Below, piece after piece: positions 9,087 to 18,077 of a stretch of 34,154 bases of DNA. This stretch comes from Burkholderiales bacterium. GTDB lineage: Bacteria; Pseudomonadota; Gammaproteobacteria; Burkholderiales; SG8-39. Position 1 is the stretch's first letter; each line of letters begins with the position of its first letter. The stretch spans positions 1 through 34,154 of the forward strand of contig JAOAFL010000063.1 of the NCBI GenBank assembly GCA_026416295.1. The letters run 5' to 3'. The notes under the pieces are model-generated. The model did no database searches and was not told the origin of the DNA. It worked only from the letters and a program-made list of their open reading frames with translations. Both the position numbers and the translations under genes were made by a program.

Positions 9087-10013
9087 CTAGGCGCAGCCGA
9101 GCCGGCGTTCCTTGGCGAGCACGAGCGCCGTCACCGCCTCGTTCACCGGCGCCTGCATCCCGAGTTCCTGCGCGACCCGCGGGATCGAGCCGTTGATCAC
9201 CTCGATCTCGCTTCGGCGCCGGGCCATCAGGTCGAGGAGCACCGACGGACGCGCCTTCGGGATCTTCGCGCCGAAGTCGCGCACGTAGGCGACCGGATCG
9301 GCGATGTCGAGCCGCACGCCCTTCGCGCGCGCGACCGCGTAGGCTTCCGTCGCGCAGGCCGCCGACACGCGCGAAAGATCGGGGTCCGCCATCACTTCGC
9401 CGGTGGTGCACTCGGCGATCGCGCAAGGGCCGGAGTAGGCGCAGTTGCAGATGAGCTTTTCCCAGACGAGCTGGTCGATGTCGTCGAACACCTTGACGCG
9501 AAAGCCTGCGCCCCGCCACAGCGCCTCGACCGCCTTCAGTCGCGGCGTGATCGGGCCGCCGAACTCGCCGAGGCGCACGAGCTCCATGCCGTTGTGGTGC
9601 GCGTGTCCCGGGGCGCGCAGCGAGGCGCCGAAGCCGCCCACCACGCCCACCATCACCCGCTCGCGCCCGAGCACCGCGGCGGCGGTCTCAGGGCCGCCCA
9701 GGCCGTTCTGGATCGAGAGAACCGGGGTGTCGGCCTTGAGCAGCGCCTTCGCCGACTCGGCTGCCGCAGCGACGTGCATCGCCTTGGTGGCGAGGATGAC
9801 GAGGTCGCAGGGGCCCGCCTCGCGCGCATCCGTCGTCGCGCGGATGCGCACGGTGCGATCGCCCGAGGCGCCTTCGAGCCGCAGGCCCCGCTCGCGGATC
9901 GCATCCACATGCTCGCGCCAGCGATCCACCGCCCAGACTTCGTGACCGGCCGAGGCGAAGAGGGCGGCGTACACCGAGCCCATCGCGCCGCAGCCGACGA
10001 TCGCGATCTTCAT
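9087..10013 (-). CDS. Ketopantoate reductase family protein (ApbA/PanE-like)
   Basis: A 308-aa NADPH-dependent reductase of the ketopantoate reductase family. The N-terminal Rossmann motif is G-C-G-A-M-G-S within the first 15 residues. Family catalytic positions are visible: a Lys in L-A-T-K-A-M, a Lys in W-E-K-L-I-C-N, and a Glu in S-E-I-E-V-I-N-G. Housekeeping PanE makes pantoate for CoA synthesis. Here the gene is embedded between a solute receptor and an amidohydrolase in a catabolic operon, so a role as a 2-keto acid or 3-hydroxyacid-type reductase for the operon substrate is as likely as pantothenate synthesis. The gap to the upstream receptor gene is 9 bp. Confidence 0.92.
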   Translation of the reverse strand: MKIAIVGCGAMGSVYAALFASAGHEVWAVDRWREHVDAIRERGLRLEGASGDRTVRIRATTDAREAGPCDLVILATKAMHVAAAAESAKALLKADTPVLSIQNGLGGPETAAAVLGRERVMVGVVGGFGASLRAPGHAHHNGMELVRLGEFGGPITPRLKAVEALWRGAGFRVKVFDDIDQLVWEKLICNCAYSGPCAIAECTTGEVMADPDLSRVSAACATEAYAVARAKGVRLDIADPVAYVRDFGAKIPKARPSVLLDLMARRRSEIEVINGSIPRVAQELGMQAPVNEAVTALVLAKERRLGCA

Positions 10014-10022
10014 GGCCGCGCG

Positions 10023-10988
10023 CTACTGCTCGATGCGGATGTTGGCCTCCCGGATGATGCGCGCGTACCGTTCCTGCTCGCGCCGCAGCACCGCGGCCAT
10101 CTCGTCGGGCTCGGTCGCCGCCGGCTCGAGCCCGAGGGCGAGGTAGCGCTCCCGCAGATCGGGCGCCTGCATCGCCTTGCGGATTTCCGCCGAGAGCCGC
10201 GCGAGGATCTCGCGCGGGGTACCCGCGGGCGCCGCATACCCGATCCAGGCGGCGACGTCGAAGCCCGGAAGGTCGGCCGCCTCGGCGAGCGGCGGCACTT
10301 CCGGCAGCGCGCTCGAGCGCCGCGCCGTGGTGACGCCGTAGGCCTTCAGCTTGCCCGAGCGCACGTGTCCGCTCACCGCCGCCACGGTCTCGATGGTGTA
10401 GTGGATCTGCCCGTTGATCACGTCGGTGAGCGCCGGCGCGCTCCCCTTGTACGGGACGTGGCGCGCCTTGAGTCCGGCCATCGCGTGAAACAGCTCGGAG
10501 AACAGATGCGCGGTCGCGCCGGTGCCGGAGGAGGAGAATACGTACCGGTCAGGGTTCGCGCGCACGTGCGCGACGAATTCGCGCGCGTTCGCCGCCGGAA
10601 ACGACGGGTGCGCGACCAGCGCGAAAGGCGAGAGCGCCGTGAGGCTCACCGGCGCGAGGTCCCGCAGCGGGTCATAGGGCACCTTCTGCAGGTTCGGCAT
10701 GATCGAGATCGGACCGCTCGAAGCGGCAAGCAACGTATAGCCGTCGGGCGCCGCGCGCACCACCGCCTCGGTGCCGATCTGACCGCCCGCCCCAGCCCTG
10801 TTTTCGACGACGAACGGCTGGCCGAGCGATTCCTGGAGCTTTTGCGCGACGATGCGCGCGGCGAGGTCGGTCGCCTGCCCTGGCGGCCAGGGCACGATCA
10901 CCTTCACCGGGCGGGCCGGGTACGGCTGCGCGAGCGCGCCGACGGGCGCAATCGCGACCGCGAGTAAAAACGCGACGATCCGCAGCAT
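10023..10988 (-). CDS. Bug/TctC-family tripartite tricarboxylate transporter substrate-binding protein
   Basis: A 321-aa periplasmic solute receptor of the Bug family, abundant in Burkholderiales. A classical signal peptide occupies about residues 1-20, ending A-L-A before Q-P-Y-P. The diagnostic start of the mature protein, P-V-K-V-I-V-P-W-P-P-G-Q-A-T-D, follows. Later family features such as V-V-E-N-R-A-G-A-G-G and P-Y-K-G-S-A-P-A-L-T-D are present. No TctA or TctB membrane subunit is encoded nearby, which is common for these orphan receptors. It sits in the operon with FadB-type, thiolase, reductase and amidohydrolase genes, which suggests that it binds the imported substrate or a related organic acid. 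The ligand is unknown. Confidence 0.93.
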   Translation of the reverse strand: MLRIVAFLLAVAIAPVGALAQPYPARPVKVIVPWPPGQATDLAARIVAQKLQESLGQPFVVENRAGAGGQIGTEAVVRAAPDGYTLLAASSGPISIMPNLQKVPYDPLRDLAPVSLTALSPFALVAHPSFPAANAREFVAHVRANPDRYVFSSSGTGATAHLFSELFHAMAGLKARHVPYKGSAPALTDVINGQIHYTIETVAAVSGHVRSGKLKAYGVTTARRSSALPEVPPLAEAADLPGFDVAAWIGYAAPAGTPREILARLSAEIRKAMQAPDLRERYLALGLEPAATEPDEMAAVLRREQERYARIIREANIRIEQ

Positions 10989-11010
10989 ACCCTGGCCCCC
11001 TTCGCGCCGG

Positions 11011-12189
11011 TCAGACGACTTCGAACAGGCCGGCGGCGCCCATGCCGCCGCCGATGCACATGGTGACGACCACGTACTTCACCCCGCGGCGCCTGCCTTC
11101 GAGAAGCGCGTGGCCGACGAGGCGCGAGCCCGTCATCCCGTAGGGATGGCCGAGCGCGATCGAGCCGCCGTTCACGTTGAGGCGCTCGTCCGGGATCCCG
11201 AGCCGGTCGCGGCAGTAGATCACCTGCACCGCGAACGCCTCGTTCAGTTCCCACAGGCCCACGTCCTCCATGCGCACGCCGCAGCGCTCGAGGAGCTTCG
11301 GCACCGCGAACACCGGGCCGATGCCCATCTCGCCCGGCTCGCAGCCGGCGACCGCGAAGCCCCGATAGATGCCGAGGGGCTTCAGGCCCCTTTTCGCCGC
11401 CTCGCGGTCGCTCATCACGACCTGGGCGGACGCGCCGTCGGAAAACTGGCTCGCGTTGCCTGCGGCGATCACGCCGCCCTCGATCGCCGGCTTGATCTGC
11501 GACACCGCCTCGTAGTTGGTGTCCGGGCGGATCCCCTCGTCCTCGGCGGCGGTCACCTCCTTCACCGATTCGGCGCCGGTCTCCTTGTCCACCACCTTCA
11601 TCTTGGTGGTGATCGGCACGATTTCCTCGCGGAAGAGGCCGGCGGCGCGCGCCCTCGCCGCGCGCTGCTGGCTCGCGACGCCGTAGCGGTCCTGCGCCTC
11701 GCGCGAGATGTCGTACTTCTTCGCGACATATTCGGCCGTCTGGAGCATCGGCCAGTAGATCTCGGGCTTGTGCCGGTGCAGCCAGTCGTCCTGCGCATGG
11801 TGCTTGTTCGACTCGTTCTGAACGAGCGAAATCGATTCCAGCCCTCCGGCGACGTAGATGCCGGGTTCGCCCGCGAGGATGCGCTGCGCGGCAAGCGCCA
11901 CCGTCTGCAGGCCCGAGGCGCAGAAGCGGTTCACGGTCATGCCGGAAACGGTCACCGGCAGCCCGGCGCGGATCGCGATCTGGCGCGCGATGTTGCCGCC
12001 GGTCGCGCCCTCGGGCATCGCGCAGCCCATGAGGACGTCTTCGACCTCCTGCGGTTCGACGCGCGCGCGCTCGAGCGCCGCGCGCACCACGTGCGCGCCC
12101 ATCTTCGCGCCGTGGGTGAGGTTGAGCGCGCCGCGCCAGCTCTTGCAGAGCGGCGTGCGTGCGGTCGAGACGATCACTGCCTCGGTCAT
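11011..12189 (-). CDS. Thiolase (acetyl-CoA acyltransferase, FadA-type)
   Basis: A 392-aa thiolase that cleaves 3-ketoacyl-CoA with CoA to acetyl-CoA and a shortened acyl-CoA. The acylated Cys is in N-R-F-C-A-S-G-L-Q. The catalytic His lies in G-G-S-I-A-L-G-H-P and the second Cys in C-I-G-G-G-M-G-A. N-terminal S-T-A-R-T-P is typical. The start ATG at 12189 follows the FadB-type stop by 8 bp, and the pair is a classical multienzyme beta-oxidation module. The sequence resembles proteobacterial acetyl-CoA C-acyltransferases used in degradation more than biosynthetic PhaA, but this split is a judgement from motif context only. Confidence 0.95.
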   Translation of the reverse strand: MTEAVIVSTARTPLCKSWRGALNLTHGAKMGAHVVRAALERARVEPQEVEDVLMGCAMPEGATGGNIARQIAIRAGLPVTVSGMTVNRFCASGLQTVALAAQRILAGEPGIYVAGGLESISLVQNESNKHHAQDDWLHRHKPEIYWPMLQTAEYVAKKYDISREAQDRYGVASQQRAARARAAGLFREEIVPITTKMKVVDKETGAESVKEVTAAEDEGIRPDTNYEAVSQIKPAIEGGVIAAGNASQFSDGASAQVVMSDREAAKRGLKPLGIYRGFAVAGCEPGEMGIGPVFAVPKLLERCGVRMEDVGLWELNEAFAVQVIYCRDRLGIPDERLNVNGGSIALGHPYGMTGSRLVGHALLEGRRRGVKYVVVTMCIGGGMGAAGLFEVV

Positions 12190-12197
12190 GGTTGTCC

Positions 12198-14291
12198 CTA
12201 TCCGTTGAAACGTTTTCCTTCGGCCGCAAGCCGGGCAAGGAGCGGCGCGACCTGCCACTGGCCGCCCTGATAGCCGTTGCGGAAGCGCTCGATCGCGGCG
12301 AGCACCTTCGCGAGGCCCACCGTGTCGGCGTAGAACATCGGCCCGCCGCGGTAGGGCGGAAAGCCGTACCCGGTGAGGTACACGATGTCGATGTCGGAGG
12401 CGCGAAGCGCAATGCCTTCTTCGAGGATACGGGCGCCCTCGTTCACGAGTGCGTAGATGCAGCGCTCGACGATCTCCTCGTCGGCGATCGCCCGCGGCGC
12501 GACGCCGATTTCCCGCCGGTGCTCGGCGATCAGCGCCTCCACCTCGGGGTCGGGGATCGGCGTGCGGCTGCCCGGCTCGTAGCGGTACCAGCCGCGGCCG
12601 GCCTTCTGCCCGAACCAGCCGCGCTCGCAGATGCGGTCGGCGACCTTCGAGTAGACCATCTCGGGACGCTCCTTTGCGCGCCGTTTGCGGATCTCCCAGC
12701 CGATGTCGTTTCCGGCCATGTCGTACATGCGGAACGGCCCCATCGCCATGCCCCAGCCCTCGAGCGCCCGGTCGATCTGCTGCGGCGTCGCACCCTCCTC
12801 CAGCAGAAACAGCGACTGCTGCACGTATTTTTCCAGCATGCGGTTGCCGATGAAGCCGTCGCAGACGCCGGAGACCACCGGCACCTTGCCGAGGCGCTTC
12901 GCGAGCTTCATCGTCGTCGCGAGCACGTCCTTCGCAGTCCTTGCGCCGCGCACGACCTCGAGCAGCCGCATCACGTTCGCGGGCGAAAAGAAATGCGTGC
13001 CGAGGACGTCCTCGGGGCGCCGCGTCGCCTGCGCGATCGCGTTCACATCGAGCGTCGAGGTGTTGGTCGCGAGGATCGCGCCGGGTTTGGCGATCGCATC
13101 GAGCCGGCGAAAGAGGTCCTGCTTGACGTCCATCCGCTCGAACACCGCCTCGATCACGATGTCGGCCTGGGCGACGTCCGCGAGCGCGAGCGTCGGCCGG
13201 ATGAGCGCCATGCGCCGGTCCATTTCTTCCTGCGCGAGCCGGCCTTTCGCCACCGTCGCCGCGTAGTTCGCGCGGATCGTCGCCATGCCGCGCTCGAGCG
13301 CCGCCTCGTTCGCCTCGACCACGGTCACGGGGATGCCGGCATTGGCGAAGCACATCGCGATGCCGCCGCCCATGGTGCCGGCGCCCACCACCGCGGCCGT
13401 GCGGATCTCGCGCGTCGGCGTGTCTTCGGGCACGTCGGGGATCTTGGTCGTCTGGCGCTCGGCGAAGAACATGTGCCGCAGCGCCTTCGATTCGACCGTC
13501 TCGACGAGATACTGGAAGCGCTCGCGCTCGTAGGCGAGCCCTTCGTCGAACGGGCGGCTCGCGGCCGCTTCGACGCAGCCGACGATCTCGAGCGGCGCCG
13601 GATAGCCGCGCGAGCGCTTGGCGACCTCGGCGCGCGCGCGCTCGAAGAACTGCTTCGGGTCGCCCTCGACTCGAACGGTCATGTCGCGGATGCGGCGCGG
13701 ACCCTTGCCTTCGGCGAGCAGCCTTTTCGCGAACGCGATCGCGCCTTCGAGCAGGTCGCCTTCGACGATCTCGTCGACCAGCCCGAGCGCTCGCGCTTCC
13801 TCCGCGCGGATCGGGTTGCCGGTCGTCATCATCTCGATCGCCTTTGCCGCGCCGAGCAACCGCGGCAGGCGCTGGGTGCCGCCGGCGCCGGGAAGGATGC
13901 CGAGCTTCACTTCCGGCAACCCGAGCTGCGCCCCGGGCAGCGCGACCCGGTAGTGGCACGCGAGCGCAAGCTCCAGCCCACCGCCGAGCGCGAATCCGCC
14001 GATCGCGGCGATCATCGGCTTCGGAAACGCGTCCTGCGCCCGGTTGATGTCCTGCAACGTCGGCGGTTGCGACGCCTTGGGCGTGTTGAATTCGCGGATG
14101 TCGGCGCCGCCCGAGAACGCTTTGGGCGATCCGATGAGGACGAGCGCTTTTACCGTCGGGTCGGCCTCGGCGCGCTGGATGCCGGCGAGGATCCCGGGCC
14201 GCAGCACGCTGCCCAGACCGTTGACGGGGGGGTTGTTCATCGTGACGACGGCGATGCCGTCGTGAACCGAATACGCTGCCGCTTCAGTCAT
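12198..14291 (-). CDS. Bifunctional enoyl-CoA hydratase / 3-hydroxyacyl-CoA dehydrogenase (FadB/FadJ type)
   Basis: A 697-aa multifunctional beta-oxidation protein. Residues about 1-190 form a crotonase domain with F-S-G-G-A-D-I, a Glu in G-G-G-L-E-L-A-L-A and a second Glu in L-P-E-V-K-L-G, as expected for a working hydratase. Around residue 300 a Rossmann motif G-A-G-T-M-G-G-G starts the NAD-binding dehydrogenase part. T-H-F-F-S-P-A-N holds the catalytic His, followed by two C-terminal 3-hydroxyacyl-CoA dehydrogenase helical domains. The ATG at 14291 fits family length; an in-frame upstream extension to 14366 lacks conservation and would cover the promoter. It is the first gene of the five-gene operon, with a TAGAAT -10-like box at 14362-14357 on the minus strand. 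Confidence 0.95.
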   Translation of the reverse strand: MTEAAAYSVHDGIAVVTMNNPPVNGLGSVLRPGILAGIQRAEADPTVKALVLIGSPKAFSGGADIREFNTPKASQPPTLQDINRAQDAFPKPMIAAIGGFALGGGLELALACHYRVALPGAQLGLPEVKLGILPGAGGTQRLPRLLGAAKAIEMMTTGNPIRAEEARALGLVDEIVEGDLLEGAIAFAKRLLAEGKGPRRIRDMTVRVEGDPKQFFERARAEVAKRSRGYPAPLEIVGCVEAAASRPFDEGLAYERERFQYLVETVESKALRHMFFAERQTTKIPDVPEDTPTREIRTAAVVGAGTMGGGIAMCFANAGIPVTVVEANEAALERGMATIRANYAATVAKGRLAQEEMDRRMALIRPTLALADVAQADIVIEAVFERMDVKQDLFRRLDAIAKPGAILATNTSTLDVNAIAQATRRPEDVLGTHFFSPANVMRLLEVVRGARTAKDVLATTMKLAKRLGKVPVVSGVCDGFIGNRMLEKYVQQSLFLLEEGATPQQIDRALEGWGMAMGPFRMYDMAGNDIGWEIRKRRAKERPEMVYSKVADRICERGWFGQKAGRGWYRYEPGSRTPIPDPEVEALIAEHRREIGVAPRAIADEEIVERCIYALVNEGARILEEGIALRASDIDIVYLTGYGFPPYRGGPMFYADTVGLAKVLAAIERFRNGYQGGQWQVAPLLARLAAEGKRFNG

Positions 14292-14520
14292 CTCGCGGGA
14301 ATCTCCGAAAGGGGCGGGATCGATCTTGCGCCCGGCGAAAGCCGTCGGGCCAGCGGATTCTAGCAAGCGGCGTCGGCGGGCCCGGCCGCGACTTGCGAAC
14401 GGCCGGCCCGGCGCGAGGGGGCGAACGGAGTGGGAAGCTGCCCACTATCGTTTCGCTCGCTTTTGTGGTTGCTTTCCCACGCCCTGCGGCGTACCGTCGG
14501 CGCAACGAGAGGAGGCGCCC
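14292..14520. promoter_or_regulatory. Divergent intergenic region with promoter-like and inverted-repeat elements
   Basis: This 229-bp gap separates the FadB-type operon from the HTH/methyltransferase-like gene. On the minus strand TAGAAT (14362-14357) is a good -10 box for the FadB operon; no clear -35 is seen. The right half, 14446-14480, is less GC-rich than its surroundings and carries repeated GTGGGAA/TTCCCAC half-sites. A strong Shine-Dalgarno (GAGAGGAGG, about 14507-14515) precedes the GTG start at 14521. No convincing small gene is present. Confidence 0.5.
14430..14480. repeat. GTGGGAA / TTCCCAC inverted repeat, candidate operator
   Basis: GTGGGAA at 14430-14436 is the exact inverse of TTCCCAC at 14474-14480. 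Between them GTGGG (14430-14434) also pairs with CCCAC (14441-14445) around a 6-nt AAGCTG spacer. The cluster lies 41 bp upstream of a protein that itself has an N-terminal helix-turn-helix-like region. The elements could be operator half-sites or alternative hairpins in the leader. Confidence 0.35.
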
Positions 14521-15915
14521 GTGCAGCTCGCGCAGCCGAGTTCGCTGCTCGAAACCATCGCCGAATTCTGCCGACGCAACCGGCTCGCCGAATCCACCTT
14601 CGGGCGGCGGGTGGTGAACGACGGCAAGTTCGTCGCGCGGCTCCGCGACGGCGCGCGCGTGACGCCCGAGACGCTGCAGCGCGTCGCCGCGTATCTGGAG
14701 CGCCACGGCGTCGCGGCGCCGCAGGCGCCGCGCGAGCTGCGTCCGCTCATCCGCGTCGCCGAGCGGCCGGCCGACGCCGGCGCCCCCGAGCCCGCGTCGC
14801 GCCAGTTCCGCTTCTTCGACAACCGCCAGAAGTATCTGCTGTTCGTCAGCACCTGCGGCGAAAAGGAAGTGATCGCGCGCCGCATCGGCATGGAGCTCGG
14901 GCACCTGCGGCCGCGGCCGCCTGCGGTGCGCGTCTTCGACGCCGGCATGGGCGATGCGACCGTGCTGACGCGCGTCATGCGCGAAATGCACCGGCGCTTT
15001 CCGACCATGCCGTTCTACTTCGTCGGCAAGGAGATCAGTCTCGAGGACGTGCGGCTGTCGCTCGACAAGATGGCCGATCGATTCTTCGAGCATCCGGCGA
15101 CGGTGCTCGTCGTCACCAACATGTACTACACCGAGGCGCCGTGGCTTGCGCCGAAGGCGGTCGCCGCCGCCACCTCGCTCGTATGGCACGAGGTGGCGCT
15201 CACCGGCACGACGGCGCACGAGTTCGGCGAGCAGATCGAGGCGCTCGAGCCGTTTCTCGCGCGCCACTGGCAGGCGCGTCACAGCCCGACGAGCGGCAAC
15301 CCGGTCTACGAGCGGCCGGTGGTGCTCGTGCTCTACCGCGAGGATTTCCGCTTCCTGCTGCACGACATCGTCCCGCGCCAGGGGCGGGCGGTCGCCGACT
15401 TCGACCTGGTGATCGCCTCGCAGCCCTACCGCGCGCGCGCCCCGCTCGAGTTCAAGGCGCAGAAGGTGATCGCGCCGCTTGCGCGCGCGCTCGGCCCCGG
15501 CGGGCGGCTGATCGGCATCCACTCGAAGGGCGGCGATCCCGGCCTCGAAATCGTGCGCCGGATCTGGCCCGACGAAAACCCGTTCCGTCACAGCCGCCAC
15601 GAGCTGCTGCGCGCGGTGCGCGCCGAGCTCGGCCGCGAGGCGCGCCGCTACAACTTCAACGCGTATTCGGAAGCGCGCGCGGTGTTTCGCTACGACATGC
15701 ACACGCTGCCCACCGAGATCGCCGCGAGCATCGGCACTTCGACGCTCCTTGCGGCCTGGAACGCGGCGGTGTACGTCGCGCAGATCGACGACGAGCGGCT
15801 CGCGCAGGTGGTCGGCGAGCGCCGCTATCTGGAGGCGACGCGCGAGGTGCTGCAGGCCCACGGCGGGCTGTGGTTCCTCGACGAGTCCTACGTGATATCC
15901 CGCAAGAGGAGCTGA
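14521..15915 (+). CDS. HTH-like domain plus SAM-dependent methyltransferase-like protein, function unknown
   Basis: 464 aa from the GTG at 14521, chosen for the GAGAGGAGG ribosome site and because conservation-like sequence begins there. Residues about 5-65 look like a small helix-turn-helix domain: F-C-R-R-N-R-L-A-E-S-T-F-G-R-R, then a conserved-looking V-N-D-G-K-F-V-A-R-L-R-D-G. After a linker, residues 138-146 read V-F-D-A-G-M-G-D-A, a class I methyltransferase motif I for S-adenosylmethionine. F-D-L-V-I-A-S-Q and later G-P-G-G-R-L-I-G-I-H fit motifs further along the fold. A mid-region M-Y-Y-T-E-A-P and a long C-terminal part are not familiar. Only 3 bp separate it from the MetF-like gene, so the two are cotranscribed. 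I cannot name a substrate; it may be a methyltransferase, a regulator, or both. Confidence 0.75.
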   Translation: MQLAQPSSLLETIAEFCRRNRLAESTFGRRVVNDGKFVARLRDGARVTPETLQRVAAYLERHGVAAPQAPRELRPLIRVAERPADAGAPEPASRQFRFFDNRQKYLLFVSTCGEKEVIARRIGMELGHLRPRPPAVRVFDAGMGDATVLTRVMREMHRRFPTMPFYFVGKEISLEDVRLSLDKMADRFFEHPATVLVVTNMYYTEAPWLAPKAVAAATSLVWHEVALTGTTAHEFGEQIEALEPFLARHWQARHSPTSGNPVYERPVVLVLYREDFRFLLHDIVPRQGRAVADFDLVIASQPYRARAPLEFKAQKVIAPLARALGPGGRLIGIHSKGGDPGLEIVRRIWPDENPFRHSRHELLRAVRAELGREARRYNFNAYSEARAVFRYDMHTLPTEIAASIGTSTLLAAWNAAVYVAQIDDERLAQVVGERRYLEATREVLQAHGGLWFLDESYVISRKRS

Positions 15916-15918
15916 ACG

Positions 15919-16809
15919 ATGACGGTCGCCGTGCGCCCGCAGGCGGGCGAACTGGAGCGCATCGCCGCGGAACTGGTCGCCTGCGGCTCGCTCGAGATGA
16001 ACGCCGACCGCGCGGCCGATGCGCGCGCGATCGCCGCCGAGCTTCCGGTCGGCACGCGCGTCTACGTCAACCATCTGCCGCGGCACTCGCTCGAGCAGTC
16101 GCTCGATGCGCTCGTCGCGCTGCGCGAGGCGGGCCTCGAGCCGGTGCCGCACGTCGCCGCGCGGCGCGTGCCTTCGCGCAAGGCGCTGCGCGATTTCCTC
16201 GCGCGCGCGGTGCGCGAGGCGGGGGTGGCGAAGGTGCTCGCGATCGGCGGCGACCTGCGCGCGCCCGACGGCCCGTACGCCGACGCCGGCGCGATGCTCG
16301 CCGACGGCGTGCTCGCCGACTGCGGGATCCGAGAGGTCGGGCTTCCCGGCTACCCGGAGGGACATCCCGCGATCCCGCGCCCGGTGCTCGCACGGCTGCT
16401 CGCCGATCGGCTCGGCATCCTGCGCGCGCAGGGCCTCGGCGCACACATCCTCACCCAGTTCTCGTTCGCGCCGGTGCGCGTCGTCGAATACCTCTCGGAG
16501 CTTGCGCGCACCGCGCCGGGCGTGCCGGTCTACGTCGGCCTCGCCGGCCCGACCGACCCGGTGCGGCTCATGCGCTTTGCCCAGCGCTGCGGCGTGAGCG
16601 CGTCGCTGCGGGCGCTGCGCGCGCAGGGCATCGGGGCGGTGCGGCTCGTCACCCACACCGATCCGATGGAGCAACTCGTCGCGCTCGCGCGCCACTGCGC
16701 CGGCGCCGCCGAGTGCAACGCGGTGGGCGTGCACCTCTACAGCTTCGGCGGGGCGGCCGAAACCGCCCGCTGGATGAACCGCGTCATCACCGTCGCGCGC
16801 GGCGGCTGA
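15919..16809 (+). CDS. Divergent methylenetetrahydrofolate reductase (MetF-like) protein
   Basis: A 296-aa protein with the outline of a MetF-type TIM barrel. V-L-A-I-G-G-D-L matches the barrel strand that normally reads A-L-R-G-D. G-Y-P-E-G-H-P matches the Y-P-E-x-H-P signature, T-Q-F-S-F matches the T-Q-F-F-F strand, and the C-terminal H-L-Y-S-F-G matches H-F-Y-T-L. The N-terminal F-E-F-F-P-P signature of standard MetF is replaced by S-L-E-M-N-A, keeping only the Glu. The family reduces 5,10-methylene-THF to 5-methyl-THF with a flavin. This copy is diverged enough that another folate-linked role is possible. The start follows AGAGGAG, 3 bp after the methyltransferase-like gene, which implies a joint function. 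Confidence 0.8.
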   Translation: MTVAVRPQAGELERIAAELVACGSLEMNADRAADARAIAAELPVGTRVYVNHLPRHSLEQSLDALVALREAGLEPVPHVAARRVPSRKALRDFLARAVREAGVAKVLAIGGDLRAPDGPYADAGAMLADGVLADCGIREVGLPGYPEGHPAIPRPVLARLLADRLGILRAQGLGAHILTQFSFAPVRVVEYLSELARTAPGVPVYVGLAGPTDPVRLMRFAQRCGVSASLRALRAQGIGAVRLVTHTDPMEQLVALARHCAGAAECNAVGVHLYSFGGAAETARWMNRVITVARGG

Positions 16810-16836
16810 GCCCGCCGGCGGTAGCATCCGGCGGCA

Positions 16837-17673
16837 GTGGACCTGCCGCTTCCGGTTCTCCTTGCGGTGCTCGGCGCGGCCGCGGCGCACGCGGCCTGGA
16901 ACGCGCTGCTCAAGTCCGGCACCGACCCGCTGCTCGACGCGGCGCTCCTTGCGCTCGCGGCAAGTGCGCTCGCCGCGCCGGCGCTCGCGCTGGTCGAGCC
17001 GCCGCGGCCGGAGGCCTGGCCGAACCTCCTCGCCTCGGCGTCGATTCACGTCGGCTACTACGCGACGCTCTCTTTCGCCTATCGCGCGGGCGATCTCGCG
17101 CACGCGTACCCGATCATGCGCGGCACCGCGCCGCTCTTCGTCGCGTTCTTTTCCGCGGCGGCGTTCGGCGAGACGCTCGCGCCGGCCGCCTGGAGCGGCA
17201 TCGCGCTCATCTGCGCCGGGGTGCTCTCGCTCGGGCTCTGCGGCGGCGGCGCGAACCGGCGCGCAAGCGCCTGGGCGCTCGCCAACGCCGCGATCATCGC
17301 GGCCTACACCCTCGTCGACGGCGCCGGCGTTCGTGCCGCCGGCGGCGCAGAACGCTACGTCGTCTGGCAGCTCTTTTTGATGGGGCTGCCGTTCGGCCTG
17401 GCGGTGCTCGCGCTGCGCGGGCGGGCGCTCGCGCGCCATGCGGCGCGCTACTGGCCGCGGGCGCTCGCCGGCGCCGCGCTCTCGGGCGCGGCCTACGGGG
17501 TTTCGCTCTGGGCGATGACGCGCGCGCCGGTGGCGGTGATCGCGGCGCTGCGCGAAACCTCGGTGATCTTCGGGGCGTTGCTCGGCGCCTGGCTCCTCGG
17601 CGAGGGGCGGCTGCGGGCGCGGCTCGCCAGCGCGGTCGCCGTCTTCGCCGGCCTGGTCGCGTTGAGGCTCTGA
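16837..17673 (+). CDS. EamA family (DMT superfamily) transporter
   Basis: A 278-aa polytopic inner-membrane protein with about ten hydrophobic segments, arranged as two EamA repeats. The first repeat includes A-H-A-A-W-N-A-L-L-K-S near residue 20 and A-Y-P-I-M-R-G-T-A-P-L, followed by F-G-E-T-L. The second ends L-R-E-T-S-V-I-F-G-A and L-G-E-G-R-L, the repeated family motif. DMT proteins export or import small metabolites such as amino acids and nucleotides; the cargo is not known here. The start is a GTG at 16837. A TAGCAT -10-like box at 16822-16827 sits so close that a transcript from it would be almost leaderless. Confidence 0.92.
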   Translation: MDLPLPVLLAVLGAAAAHAAWNALLKSGTDPLLDAALLALAASALAAPALALVEPPRPEAWPNLLASASIHVGYYATLSFAYRAGDLAHAYPIMRGTAPLFVAFFSAAAFGETLAPAAWSGIALICAGVLSLGLCGGGANRRASAWALANAAIIAAYTLVDGAGVRAAGGAERYVVWQLFLMGLPFGLAVLALRGRALARHAARYWPRALAGAALSGAAYGVSLWAMTRAPVAVIAALRETSVIFGALLGAWLLGEGRLRARLASAVAVFAGLVALRL

Positions 17674-17743
17674 TCGGGCTCCGGCTCGGACAAAACGATA
17701 AAATCGCCCAAGGGCGGGCGAGGGCCAGCCGAAGAAAGCGACC

Positions 17744-18004
17744 ATGAGCGACGAGACGCTGCGCTGGCCGACGAACCTCGATCGCGCGGCGATCGTCGAG
17801 CGGCTGCTGCGCGTGCGCGAGACGGCGGCGAAGGCCGGGCTGACGGAGCTGGTCGAGCGCCTGGCCGATGTCGAGACGATGTCCGGACCGAAGATCGGGT
17901 CGGCGGTCGTCGCGGCGCTCACCTGGCTGCAGGATAGGCCCGCAGAGCGCGAGATCGTCGCCCAGCTCGAGATCGTGGCGGTCAACCTGAAGAACCTGAA
18001 GTAG
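17744..18004 (+). CDS. Hypothetical protein (86 aa)
   Basis: A small, mostly helical, soluble protein with no signal peptide or membrane segment. The middle G-P-K-I-G-S-A-V-V-A-A-L-T-W-L-Q stretch is its most distinctive part. I do not recognise the family. The coding call rests on an ATG start, a Leu/Ala/Glu composition typical of a real protein, absence of a better competing frame, and the fit in a + strand run. A TAAAAT -10-like box at 17699-17704 lies 40 bp upstream, so it may have its own promoter. The ribosome site is weak. Confidence 0.7.
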   Translation: MSDETLRWPTNLDRAAIVERLLRVRETAAKAGLTELVERLADVETMSGPKIGSAVVAALTWLQDRPAEREIVAQLEIVAVNLKNLK

Positions 18005-18077
18005 CGGCGCGCGGACGGCGAGCCCCCCGCGGCGGCCGTGCGACAATCTGCGCCTTCGGTATTCCGGCGAGGCTGCG

